From Actinomycetes bacterium (GTDB taxonomy: Bacteria; Actinomycetota; Actinomycetes; Mycobacteriales; Mycobacteriaceae): 14,987 nucleotides of DNA. The notes under the pieces were generated by a model. That model saw only the letters and a program-made list of their open reading frames with translations, ran no database searches and was not told the origin of the DNA. Positions 1-7,507 of the stretch are shown piece after piece. Position numbers and translations under genes: made by a program. Numbering within the stretch: position 1 is the stretch's first letter; each line of letters starts with the position of its first letter. The stretch spans positions 1 to 14,987 of the forward strand of contig JAEZKH010000012.1 of the NCBI GenBank assembly GCA_023415515.1, in the 5' to 3' direction.

Positions 1-659
1 GATGGGACCTGGCCATCGCGCCCAGCGCCGCGGCACCGGTCAAACTGCTGACCGAGCGCGGCTACAAAGCCCGGTTCCCGACGGCGAAAACGATGGTGCG
101 CGATCCGCGAGCGCGGTTCGACGGCAGCATCGAACTCGACGACATCCGCGTCGAGGTGACCGGGTGGACCGGGAGTGTCAACCACAACTGGGGCAGGCGG
201 CACACACCCGCCTACGCGTTCGGACAGGTGTGTGGCTTCGACGGGGCACCCGCGTCCACGCTGGAGATCGTCACCGCCCGCGCGGCCGTCGGCCCGCTGT
301 CGCTGCCTGCGGCCACACTCGTGGTGTTTCGTCACGACGGACGGGAGGTCGCCGCGCGTTCGGTGCTTGCGACCCGCAACACCCGCGGCGAGTACCGGCC
401 GTTCTGCTGGTCGTTCGGCGCCCGCATCGGCGACGTCGACCTCGACGGTGAGATCACTGCGACCCGGGCCGACGTCATCGGATTGAGATACACCGACACC
501 GACGGCGAGTCGAAGTATTGCTACAACTCAGCGCTCGCGACGTGCCGAATCCACCTGTCCGGCAAGGGCATCACCGCGACCGAACTCACCGCCACCAGGC
601 GCGCGATGTTCGAGATCCTCACCGACACCCGCGAGAATTCCGTCCCGCTGCTGGCCTAG
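1..659 (+). CDS. Lipocalin/CrtC-like (tocopherol cyclase-like) protein, 5' truncated by window edge
   Basis: This is the C-terminal part of a gene entering from the left. The reading frame is open from base 3 (first residues WDLAIAPSAAAP) and stops with TAG at 657-659, so the ATG at base 93 is internal. The visible 218 residues are rich in alternating beta-strand patterns and contain an HNWGRRH motif followed by AYAFGQVCGFD. That arrangement resembles the HNWG-x-x-H region of the lipocalin-like CrtC/AttH/tocopherol-cyclase superfamily, whose members bind or hydrate hydrophobic isoprenoid-type ligands. The family link rests on motif memory only and the substrate is unknown. The last residues (ITATELTATRRAMFEILTD) look like a complete natural C terminus. 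No signal peptide can be judged because the start is outside the window. Confidence 0.75.
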   Translation, partial: WDLAIAPSAAAPVKLLTERGYKARFPTAKTMVRDPRARFDGSIELDDIRVEVTGWTGSVNHNWGRRHTPAYAFGQVCGFDGAPASTLEIVTARAAVGPLSLPAATLVVFRHDGREVAARSVLATRNTRGEYRPFCWSFGARIGDVDLDGEITATRADVIGLRYTDTDGESKYCYNSALATCRIHLSGKGITATELTATRRAMFEILTDTRENSVPLLA

Positions 660-665
660 TTTCCC

Positions 666-730
666 CGCCGAGCAGACGCAACCGCCCCGCATCACCTGGG
701 CTTTTGCGGGCGCGGGTGTCTGCTCGCGGG
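666..730 (+). terminator. Long imperfect GC-rich hairpin, candidate terminator
   Basis: GAGCAGAC at 670-677 is repeated as its exact reverse complement GTCTGCTC at 718-725. The inner segment CCCGC (686-690) pairs with GCGGG (706-710), leaving a loop of about 15 nt, and GC-rich flanks extend the outer stem. It starts a few bases after the stop codon of the upstream gene and precedes the LuxR promoter region, which fits transcription termination. There is no U-tract, as is common for mycobacterial hairpins, so a regulatory RNA structure or operator role is not excluded. Confidence 0.45.
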
Positions 731-815
731 AAGAGGGTGCCCCGCGGCCAGGGCGCGCGACGGAGCGAACCGCTGATTGCATCGTCAATTACCGGCCTGG
801 GCCACGGCCGCGACC

Positions 816-821
816 TATGCT
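816..821 (+). promoter_or_regulatory. Candidate -10 element (TATGCT) for the LuxR-family gene
   Basis: TATGCT fits the TANNNT form of mycobacterial SigA -10 elements. It lies about 60 bp before the chosen ATG and would give a 5' leader of roughly 50 nt carrying the GGAGG ribosome site. No convincing -35 is present at 16-19 bp, so this is tentative. Confidence 0.3.
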
Positions 822-868
822 AAGCGCGTAAAACAGTCCATGACCGGCGGAGGGGCGCATGGCTGGGC

Positions 869-873
869 GGAGG
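869..873 (+). promoter_or_regulatory. Ribosome binding site GGAGG fixing the LuxR start
   Basis: GGAGG ends 8 nt before the ATG at 882. The in-frame ATG at 840 and the one at 777 have no Shine-Dalgarno sequence, so 882 is the preferred start. Confidence 0.65.
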
Positions 874-881
874 CGGGGAAC

Positions 882-3500
882 ATGACCGGCGATCTGCTGA
901 CGGGGCGCGACAGCGAACTGGCGACGATCCGTCGCGCGCTCAGCGGGGCGGGTAGTCACTCGGGCGTGGTGATCTGTGGGGCGGCCGGTGTCGGTAAGAC
1001 ACGGCTCGCACGGGAGGTGCTGGCCCGCGCCCAGGCCGCCGGCGAGCGGACCAACTGGATCACCGGAACGGAGTCCGCCCGCGCGTTACCGCTGGGTGCG
1101 TTCACCGGCTCGATCGCCGAAACTGCACCCGCTTCGATGCCCGACGTCGGAAGGCTCATCAATTCCTTTGTCGCCCAACAACGTCAGGGCAGGGTGCTGA
1201 TCGGCGTCGACGATGCTCACTTGCTCGATGGACTGTCGGCCCACGTCGTGCACCAACTCGCGCAGACGAGGGGGCCGCGCTTGGTCGTCACCGTACGCAC
1301 CGGCGAGCCTGAACCCGATGCGATCACCGCGCTGTGGAAGGACGGCCTGCTGGCCCGCCTCGATCTCGCACCGCTGTCGGAAACCGGGACACGCAGTCTG
1401 ATCGAGGTGATCCTCGACGGACCCGTGGATGCCCGCAGCGCGCAACGATTTTGGAAACTCACCGGTGGAAACGCACTGTTTCTGCGGCAGCTGCTCAGCG
1501 ATCAGGTGGCCGCGGGGCGGATGCGTCGGGTGGCGGGCGTCTGGATGTGGGACGAGCGGGTGGCGGTGTCGCAGAGCATCACCGACATGGTCGGGCGTCA
1601 GTTGCATGAGCTCTCCGATGGCGTGGCGCTCGTGGTCGACACGTTGTCGCAGTGCGAGCCGCTGGCCGTTGACGTGCTGTGCTCGGTGGCCGACCGTGCT
1701 GATCTGGAAACCGCCGAACACATGCGGCTGGTGACCGTCGAGCGGTCGGGAGTCGACCGGCTGGCCCGGCTGGCTCATCCCCTCTACGGTGAGCTGCGGC
1801 GGGCCTCGGCGGGTGAGATGTACCTGTCCCGGCTGCGCGGCAGGCTCGCCAAGGGGCTGAGCGCCAAACCCGACGCCGACATACAGTCCACGGTGCGGCG
1901 CGCGTTGCTGACGCTCGAGTCGGATCTGCCGCCGGATCCCGACCTGTTCGTCGACGCCGCTCGCTTTGCGATGACGCTGCTCGACCTGGATCTGGCGGAC
2001 CGGTTCGCCGCAGCCGCGGTATCGGCCGGTGCCACCGAAGCCCCGGGTGTGCAGGCCATGAACCTGGTGCTGCGCGGTCGCGGCGACGATGCGGAGAAGT
2101 TCCTCAAGGAGATCACCGCGGAAGGCAACGAGGATGTCCATCGATGGTCGACGGTGCGCGCCGCCAACCTGATCTGGACGCTGGGCAGGCCTGCCGATGC
2201 CGCGGCCATCCTCGAGGGGCTGGCCGCCGGACCGGAGACTTCGACCGAAAAGGCATCTCGCACAGCGGTCGAGGCATGCGTCGACGCGGTGTACGGCGAC
2301 TGTCAGCTGGCTGCTGAAAAGGCGACCACCGCGTTGGATTCGGACCAGTTGAGTGACTTCCACGCGATGATGGCGTCGTTCGCGCTGGCGATGGCGCTCG
2401 GTGCGCTCGGTCGGGGCGACGAGCTCGCGGCCGTCGCCGACCGGGCGCTCGACCGCGCGTCGACGTCGTTCCAGACAGCGCATCTGCGGTTCTGGTTCGG
2501 CGGTGTGTATGCCCGTGCCTGCAGGCTGACCGGTCGCATCGACGACTGCGTGACGCTTGCCAAGCAGATGGCCGATTCGGTCAACGACGTTCCCGGTCTG
2601 GCGTACGCGAACCTGGTGTTCCTGCTGGGTCAGTCCGAGCTGATGCGCGGCGAGCTGAGCCACGCGGTGAAGCTGCTGCACGAAGCCCTCGCCGGCGTCG
2701 AGCAGCACGGCATCACAACGGGTTTACGGCCGGCGAGCTGTTTTGCGCTGGCCGAGGCGCACGCCAAACTCGGACAGTCGGCCGAAGCGGAGGCTGTGCT
2801 GGAGGAAGCGCGCGCGAACGTCCCGGACACCTACGTCTACATGCACACCGCGCTGGCGATCGCCACCGGCTGGGCACTGGCGGCGGGCGGCTACCTGGCG
2901 GACGCGGTGCGCACCGTGCTCGACGCGGCGGCCAAGGCCCGCGACCGCGGACAGCCGACCCACGAGCTGATCTGTATCCAGGTCGCTGCGCAGTGGGGGG
3001 ACGCGTCGATGGCGAGGCGGGCGCGTGAGCTCGCCGACGAGCTGTCGCTACCGCTGGCCGACGCTGTTGCGCGGCATGTCGAGTCGCTGGCCGCCAAGGA
3101 CGGCGAGGGGCTGCTCGCAGCGTCCAACGACTATCAGGCGCTCGGCGACAAGGCCACGGCGGCCGACGCCGCTGCCCAGGCGGCCGTCGCCTTTTCACAA
3201 GGTCAGCTGCGCCGGCGCCGGCTGTATGCAGCGGCGATCGCGCAGGGCCTCTCCGAAGAATGCGGTGGCCTGAGCACACCCGCCCTGCGGAGTCCGACCG
3301 GACATCCCCTGACCGAACGGCAACGCGAGATCGTCGAACTGGCCGTCGCGGGGATGTCCAACAAGGACATCGCAAAGCGCCTGATCATGTCGGTCCGCAG
3401 CGTCGAAGGTCACCTGTACCGTGCGTGCCAGCGTGTCGGCGCAAACTCTCGCGAGGAGTTGGCGGCGATCATCCGGCGAGGTCCCGCCGCCACCGAATGA
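882..3500 (+). CDS. LAL-type LuxR-family transcriptional regulator (AAA ATPase + TPR-like + LuxR HTH)
   Basis: From ATG 882 the protein is 872 aa, the normal size for large ATP-binding LuxR (LAL/MalT-like) regulators. The N-terminal STAND/AAA module has Walker A GAAGVGKT at residues 33-40 and a Walker B-like VLIGVDD at 105-111. The middle (about 330-800) is alanine-rich and helical, resembling TPR-type sensor repeats. The C terminus carries a GerE/LuxR helix-turn-helix at 810-864 (LTERQREIVELAVAGMSNKD... SVRSVEGHLY). Such proteins usually switch on target operons after binding a ligand or partner with ATP. The signal and targets cannot be read here: the gene stands alone, with a hairpin upstream and an independent promoter/riboswitch downstream. 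The start is chosen for its GGAGG; a start at 840 would add 14 residues. Confidence 0.9.
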   Translation: MTGDLLTGRDSELATIRRALSGAGSHSGVVICGAAGVGKTRLAREVLARAQAAGERTNWITGTESARALPLGAFTGSIAETAPASMPDVGRLINSFVAQQRQGRVLIGVDDAHLLDGLSAHVVHQLAQTRGPRLVVTVRTGEPEPDAITALWKDGLLARLDLAPLSETGTRSLIEVILDGPVDARSAQRFWKLTGGNALFLRQLLSDQVAAGRMRRVAGVWMWDERVAVSQSITDMVGRQLHELSDGVALVVDTLSQCEPLAVDVLCSVADRADLETAEHMRLVTVERSGVDRLARLAHPLYGELRRASAGEMYLSRLRGRLAKGLSAKPDADIQSTVRRALLTLESDLPPDPDLFVDAARFAMTLLDLDLADRFAAAAVSAGATEAPGVQAMNLVLRGRGDDAEKFLKEITAEGNEDVHRWSTVRAANLIWTLGRPADAAAILEGLAAGPETSTEKASRTAVEACVDAVYGDCQLAAEKATTALDSDQLSDFHAMMASFALAMALGALGRGDELAAVADRALDRASTSFQTAHLRFWFGGVYARACRLTGRIDDCVTLAKQMADSVNDVPGLAYANLVFLLGQSELMRGELSHAVKLLHEALAGVEQHGITTGLRPASCFALAEAHAKLGQSAEAEAVLEEARANVPDTYVYMHTALAIATGWALAAGGYLADAVRTVLDAAAKARDRGQPTHELICIQVAAQWGDASMARRARELADELSLPLADAVARHVESLAAKDGEGLLAASNDYQALGDKATAADAAAQAAVAFSQGQLRRRRLYAAAIAQGLSEECGGLSTPALRSPTGHPLTERQREIVELAVAGMSNKDIAKRLIMSVRSVEGHLYRACQRVGANSREELAAIIRRGPAATE

Positions 3501-3513
3501 CCCACGGGTGGGT
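3500..3513 (+). terminator. Small inverted repeat at the end of the LuxR gene
   Basis: ACCCAC at 3500-3505 and GTGGGT at 3508-3513 form a short perfect inverted repeat starting on the last base of the TGA stop. The loop is too tight for all six pairs, and there is no U-tract. It is a weak terminator candidate only. Confidence 0.2.
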
Positions 3514-3619
3514 GGTCGGCATCGGTTCAGGCTCTGCTGCCAGGCGAATCAGGGTGTCCGAAACTTTTCGACAGGTATCTCAAAGTTATTGTGTGAGAGG
3601 CGATCTCGGACTGTTGGAG

Positions 3620-3648
3620 TTGCAAGCCCCCGAGGGCATGCGTAGCAT
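3620..3648 (+). promoter_or_regulatory. SigA-type promoter for the riboswitch/GDT1 transcript
   Basis: TTGCAA (3620-3625, 4 of 6 matches to TTGACA) is separated by exactly 17 bp from TAGCAT (3643-3648, TANNNT). The predicted transcription start at about 3655-3657 falls on the first bases of the riboswitch P1 stem, so the aptamer would sit at the extreme 5' end of the mRNA. A second TANNNT hexamer, TATTGT at 3587-3592, lacks a properly spaced -35 and is less convincing. The rest of the 3501-3619 stretch shows no gene. Confidence 0.55.
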
Positions 3649-3656
3649 CGACGAAA

Positions 3657-3765
3657 GCGAAGGGGAGTAGCCCCCAATCGGATGATCGACACACTGGCGC
3701 CGCGGTAACCGCATAGCCCGGTCATCCGGACCGGCTCGACAGCCGGTGGGCGAGACCTTCGGCCG
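3657..3765 (+). ncRNA. yybP-ykoY (Mn2+-sensing) riboswitch aptamer
   Basis: The segment contains the signature elements of the yybP-ykoY class: GGGGAGTAG at 3662-3670, a central variable part, and the 3' core GGGCGAGACCTTCGGCC at 3748-3764. The closing stem P1 can form from CGAAGG (3658-3663) and CCTTCG (3756-3761). This class is known to bind Mn2+ and to activate Mn exporters of the UPF0016/MntP types; the gene downstream is exactly such an exporter. The expression platform may be the downstream stem of CCGGAG (3788-3793) with CTCCGG (3802-3807). The CTCC (3802-3805) of that stem could instead pair with the GGAG of the ribosome site at 3827-3830, suggesting translational control. The platform is inference; the aptamer call rests on motif agreement. 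Confidence 0.88.
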
Positions 3766-3824
3766 TACAGACCGTTTTGGTCGTCGGCCGGAGGCGGCAT
3801 TCTCCGGACCGGCGATCACCGATC

Positions 3825-3830
3825 AAGGAG
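3825..3830 (+). promoter_or_regulatory. Ribosome binding site AAGGAG fixing the GDT1 GTG start
   Basis: AAGGAG lies 6 nt before GTG 3837. It rules out the longer reading frame beginning at 3777, whose first 20 residues would be translated from the riboswitch leader. Confidence 0.75.
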
Positions 3831-3836
3831 TGGTGC

Positions 3837-4553
3837 GTGTTCGCCGCCTTACTGCTGAGCTTCGGCGTCATCTTCGTCGCCGAGCTCGGTGACAAGTCAC
3901 AGCTGATGGCCATGACGTTCGCGCTACGCCATCGCTGGTGGGTGGTGCTCGGCGGAATCACCGCCGCCACCGCGGCGGTCCATCTGATCTCGGTGGGCGT
4001 CGGTCACTACCTCGGCGCTGCGCTGCCGACGCATCTGCTGGGAATCCTCGCCGGTGTCGCATTCGTCCTGTTCGGGCTGTGGACGCTGCGGGGCGACCGA
4101 CTCTCCGATGACGAGGCCACCCGCGCCGAGCGGTCGACGGCACCGGCGTTCTTGGCCGTCACGTCGGCGTTCCTGCTCGCCGAACTCGGCGACAAGACGA
4201 TGTTGGCCACGGTGACACTCGCCGCGGACAACGACTGGGTCGGGGTCTGGATCGGATCCACGCTGGGGATGGTGGCCGCCGACGCATTGGCCATCCTGCT
4301 CGGCGCGGTCGCAGGCAAGCACCTGCCCGAGCGGCTCATTCAACTCGTCGCGGCCGCGCTGTTCTTGGTCTTCGGCGTGTACATGCTCGTCGACGGCGTG
4401 TTCCCGGCCGTTCCGGACGCCGCGGTCGCCGGGATCGCAGTGGCGGCCGTCCTCCTTCTCGGTCTCGGCTTGCGCGCATTGCCGGACAGGTTTCGTCCCG
4501 CGGTCCTGCGGGCCGTGCCCACGACTCCGGAGCAGGCACCGGCCGAGCGCTAG
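3837..4553 (+). CDS. GDT1/TMEM165/UPF0016-family membrane cation (Mn2+/Ca2+) exporter
   Basis: This is a 238-aa integral membrane protein with the family's two-fold pseudo-symmetry. Two ELGDK(S/T) motifs, ELGDKS at residues 16-21 and ELGDKT at 116-121, supply the acidic residues that line the cation path in this family. About six to seven hydrophobic segments are visible (roughly 2-15, 36-58, 66-83, 104-115, 133-160, 166-186, 197-214), with a charged cytoplasmic linker at 85-101. Bacterial relatives export Mn2+ and protect against manganese excess. The upstream Mn2+ riboswitch strongly supports manganese as the relevant ion. The GTG start is set by AAGGAG six bases upstream. Its TAG stop interlocks with the TAG of the convergent minus-strand gene. 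Confidence 0.93.
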   Translation: MFAALLLSFGVIFVAELGDKSQLMAMTFALRHRWWVVLGGITAATAAVHLISVGVGHYLGAALPTHLLGILAGVAFVLFGLWTLRGDRLSDDEATRAERSTAPAFLAVTSAFLLAELGDKTMLATVTLAADNDWVGVWIGSTLGMVAADALAILLGAVAGKHLPERLIQLVAAALFLVFGVYMLVDGVFPAVPDAAVAGIAVAAVLLLGLGLRALPDRFRPAVLRAVPTTPEQAPAER

Positions 4554-7507
4554 AACCCCTCTGTCAGTACCCGGTCCAGCGTATCGGCGTAGAAGTCCGC
4601 CGCTGCTTCGTCGATGCACAACGGCGGCTTGGTCTTGAGGATGTTCATGTGATCGCCCGTCGGCTGGATCACGACTCCGAGCTCGAGCATGCGGTTACAG
4701 ATCGCGGTGGTCTCCTCGACCGCGGGCTCCAGGCTGTCTCTGTCGCGGACCATCTCCACCCCGAGATAGAGACCGATGCCGTGCACAGTGCCGATGATGG
4801 GGTGTTTGTCCTGCAGCGCGTGCAATCTCGCCTTCAGATGACCGCCGACGCGCAGCGCGTTCTGCTGCAATCCCTCGTCGCGCAGCGTGTCGAGAACGGT
4901 GATACCGATAGCGCAGGACAGCGGGCTGCCGCCGGTGGACGAGAAGAAGTAGCCCTGGGTGCGGAACCGCTCGGCGACGTCTCGGGTGGTGATCACCGCG
5001 CCGAGCGGCGAGCCGTTGCCGGTGGATTTGGCGACCGAGACGATGTCCGGAACGACGCCCTGCTGCTCGAATCCCCAGAACCAGCGGCCCAGTCGGCCGT
5101 AAGCGACCTGAACCTCGTCGGCGATCGCCAGTCCACCCGCGGCGCGCACCGCGGCGTACACCTGTTCGAGGTAGCGATCCGGCAGCGCCATGCCGCCCGC
5201 GTTGCCGTACACCGGTTCGGCGATGAACGCCGCGGGCGCTCGGCCGTCGGCGATCAGCTGTTGGATCTGCGCCACCGCGTCGACGGCGTAGCGGCCGGCG
5301 TCTGCGCCCCGGTACTTGCCGCGGAAGCTGTTCGGCGACTCCACGGTGTGCACCCAATCAGGCCGGGTGGCAAGGGCATTCGGATTGTCGGCGGTTGACG
5401 TCGAGACGGCGTCGGTCGCGTACGTCCACCCGTGGTAGGCCTCCCGCACGGCGACGACATCTCGTGTGCCGGTCGCGGCCATCGCCAGCCGCAGCGCCAG
5501 ATCGCTTGCCTCCGAGCCGGAATTCACCAGGAACACCGTGTCCAACGGCTCGGGCAACATCGCTGCCAGCCGCTCGCTGTACTCCACCACCGCTTCGTAG
5601 TTGAAGCGCGAGTTCGTGTTGAGCTTCCTCAGCTGGCGGGCCGCGGTTTCGGCGACACGAGGATGGGCGTGGCCGAGAACCGTCACGTTGTTGACCATGT
5701 CGAGGTACGGTCGGCCGGCCGTGGATATCAAGAAGTGCCGCCATCCCCGCTCGATCTGCGGTGGCTCGGCGTAGTAGTGCTCCTGCACCCGCGCGAAGCT
5801 CTCGTCGCGGCGGACCAGCAGGTCACCGGCGCGGTGCGGGCCGGACAGTGCGGGCAGGCCCAGCACGGGCCGGGGGTCGCGGCACAGCGCCAACCAACCC
5901 TTCGCCAGTTCCGCGGTCGTGCGTTGTGGCGCGGGTGGTGCGTCGACGGGTTGCACGCGGACCTCTGCCCACCGGCCTGTCGTGGCGTGGGCCAACCGGT
6001 CACCGGCGCGCAGGCGCTCGCCTGTCGTCGCGACGGCGGTGACGCCGGTCAGGGTCAGCCGGTGGCCGCCACCGCGCAGGGTGAGGCTGTCCGCGACCGC
6101 CTCGACGACCTCACCGTCCCACGGCGCCACCGCCGACGTGTCAGCCGCAGGCCAGATGCTGACGCCCGTAGACAGCACGTCGGGGCTGTCCTGCGCGAGC
6201 GGTTCGGCGTATCTCAGGCGAGGTTGGCCGAACCGGGTGACGACCAGCGCCGCACCCTTTTGTACGGCCTCGCTCGCCAATTCGTCCTCGAACTGCGGTC
6301 GGAGCCAACCGCCGGGGACGAAACCCGTGTCGTAGACATCCGATTGCGAGGACAGGTCGAGCGTCACCACCGCGTCGGGGTCGACATCGCCGAAGAGCGG
6401 GACTTCAGCCGACACCTGGTCCGGCTCGTCGGAGAACCCGAGGTCGGCCTTGATCAGTTCGGTCATCACGTCCACCGGGATCGACGTGGCCTGCTCGAAC
6501 ATCCGGATCTCGCCGTCGGTCTGCTCGGTGACGTACGCGTTGTCGGGGTCGAGGACGGCCTGCTGCGCGCCGCTGACGATCAGCACCGCGGTGCGCAGCA
6601 CGACCAGCGGCCACAGCACGGTGGCCTCGTCGGCGCTGAGCGGGCGGATGGCGTGAAAAGCCCTGATGGCCGGCAGGATCGACGTCGGATCGCTGCCCGG
6701 ATGGCCCAGCACCGATGACACCGTGATCGCCAATTCGGAAACGGCCCAGGTGTGCGAGAGGTCGCCGAAATCGATCACCCCGTCGGGCCGAGCGGTGCCG
6801 TCGACACCGCGGGTCACGACGACATTGGCGTCCGTCAGGTCGAGGTGTGCGGCCTGTCGGGGCAGCCGCTCGGCGTACGGGCTGATCCTGGCCCACGCGG
6901 TCGCGGCCGCTTGCTCGGCCATGGCTCGCCGCGCCGGATCTGCGACGTGCGAAATCAGTTGCGTCACAACGTCAGCGCCGTAGCGAAGGTCCCACTGCAG
7001 CGCGCGATCGAGCCCGGGATGGGTGAAGCCGGCCAGCGCCCGGCTGACGCGGGCGGCCACCTCGCCGAGCCGCGCGATGACCGCCGGCCGCAGGTAGCCG
7101 GTTTCGTACAGCGTGCCGCCAGGCAGGTACTGCAGCAGACGCACATAGGCGGTTCCGTCGAGCAGTCCAGTGATCGCCGTGCACTTCTGGCCTGCCGAAT
7201 TGACCAGCGGCACAGCGATCCGCAGCGACGGCTCCGCCTCGGCAATCAGGTCGGCGGCGGTGTCCTGGGCTTGCAACTCCGTGGCGTTGAATGCGGGGTT
7301 GGCAATCTTGAGGATGCCGATGACGTCGCCGTCGGCGTCGTGGATGACGAAGTTGCAGTCCTGATTGCTGCCGAGCAGTTTCGCGTGCGCCGTCATGCCG
7401 TAGTGCTCGGCGACGATCTGCTCGGCCTGCTCCTCGCTCACCTGCGGACAAGGCAGCTCGGGCTCGTCGAGGAAGTTGAAGCCGACTGTGCGGCGCGCAG
7501 TGCTCAT
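4550..7507 (-). CDS. APH-like kinase / degenerate M23 / class III PLP aminotransferase (phospho-lyase-like) fusion
   Basis: This 985-aa protein has three parts. Residues about 25-345 are an aminoglycoside-phosphotransferase-like kinase: catalytic HLDLTDAN at 221-228 and metal-binding DFGD at 246-249. Residues about 390-520 look like a lysostaphin/M23-type beta domain (AVAPWDGEVVEAV... LTLRGGGHRLTL), but the usual HxxxD zinc ligands are not apparent. Residues about 560-985 are a class III PLP enzyme: GSEASDLALR at 664-673, DEVQ at 797-800 and the Schiff-base lysine K827 in VAKSTGNGSPLG. Bacterial fusions of this APH-plus-aminotransferase type were used to link vertebrate hydroxylysine kinase with the phosphoethanolamine and phosphohydroxylysine phospho-lyases. 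The likely chemistry is therefore phosphorylation of an amino-alcohol followed by PLP-dependent elimination of phosphate and ammonia. The substrate is unknown. The ATG overlaps the TGA of the upstream hydrolase gene (ATGA, 7504-7507), implying translational coupling. Confidence 0.9.
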   Translation of the reverse strand: MSTARRTVGFNFLDEPELPCPQVSEEQAEQIVAEHYGMTAHAKLLGSNQDCNFVIHDADGDVIGILKIANPAFNATELQAQDTAADLIAEAEPSLRIAVPLVNSAGQKCTAITGLLDGTAYVRLLQYLPGGTLYETGYLRPAVIARLGEVAARVSRALAGFTHPGLDRALQWDLRYGADVVTQLISHVADPARRAMAEQAAATAWARISPYAERLPRQAAHLDLTDANVVVTRGVDGTARPDGVIDFGDLSHTWAVSELAITVSSVLGHPGSDPTSILPAIRAFHAIRPLSADEATVLWPLVVLRTAVLIVSGAQQAVLDPDNAYVTEQTDGEIRMFEQATSIPVDVMTELIKADLGFSDEPDQVSAEVPLFGDVDPDAVVTLDLSSQSDVYDTGFVPGGWLRPQFEDELASEAVQKGAALVVTRFGQPRLRYAEPLAQDSPDVLSTGVSIWPAADTSAVAPWDGEVVEAVADSLTLRGGGHRLTLTGVTAVATTGERLRAGDRLAHATTGRWAEVRVQPVDAPPAPQRTTAELAKGWLALCRDPRPVLGLPALSGPHRAGDLLVRRDESFARVQEHYYAEPPQIERGWRHFLISTAGRPYLDMVNNVTVLGHAHPRVAETAARQLRKLNTNSRFNYEAVVEYSERLAAMLPEPLDTVFLVNSGSEASDLALRLAMAATGTRDVVAVREAYHGWTYATDAVSTSTADNPNALATRPDWVHTVESPNSFRGKYRGADAGRYAVDAVAQIQQLIADGRAPAAFIAEPVYGNAGGMALPDRYLEQVYAAVRAAGGLAIADEVQVAYGRLGRWFWGFEQQGVVPDIVSVAKSTGNGSPLGAVITTRDVAERFRTQGYFFSSTGGSPLSCAIGITVLDTLRDEGLQQNALRVGGHLKARLHALQDKHPIIGTVHGIGLYLGVEMVRDRDSLEPAVEETTAICNRMLELGVVIQPTGDHMNILKTKPPLCIDEAAADFYADTLDRVLTEGF

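Noticed and set aside
1086..2708. 540-aa open frame on the minus strand inside the LuxR gene
   Set aside because: Arg/Gln/His-rich composition typical of antisense frames in GC-rich genes, no recognisable domain, and lies fully opposite a clear ATPase/HTH protein.
3777..3836. Extended N terminus of the GDT1 protein
   Set aside because: It would translate the riboswitch expression platform; AAGGAG fits GTG 3837 and the protein from there begins with the family's first membrane helix.
5432..6718. 428-aa open frame on the plus strand opposite the fusion gene
   Set aside because: Arg/Gly/Val-rich shadow with no domain; the minus strand encodes conserved kinase and PLP motifs.
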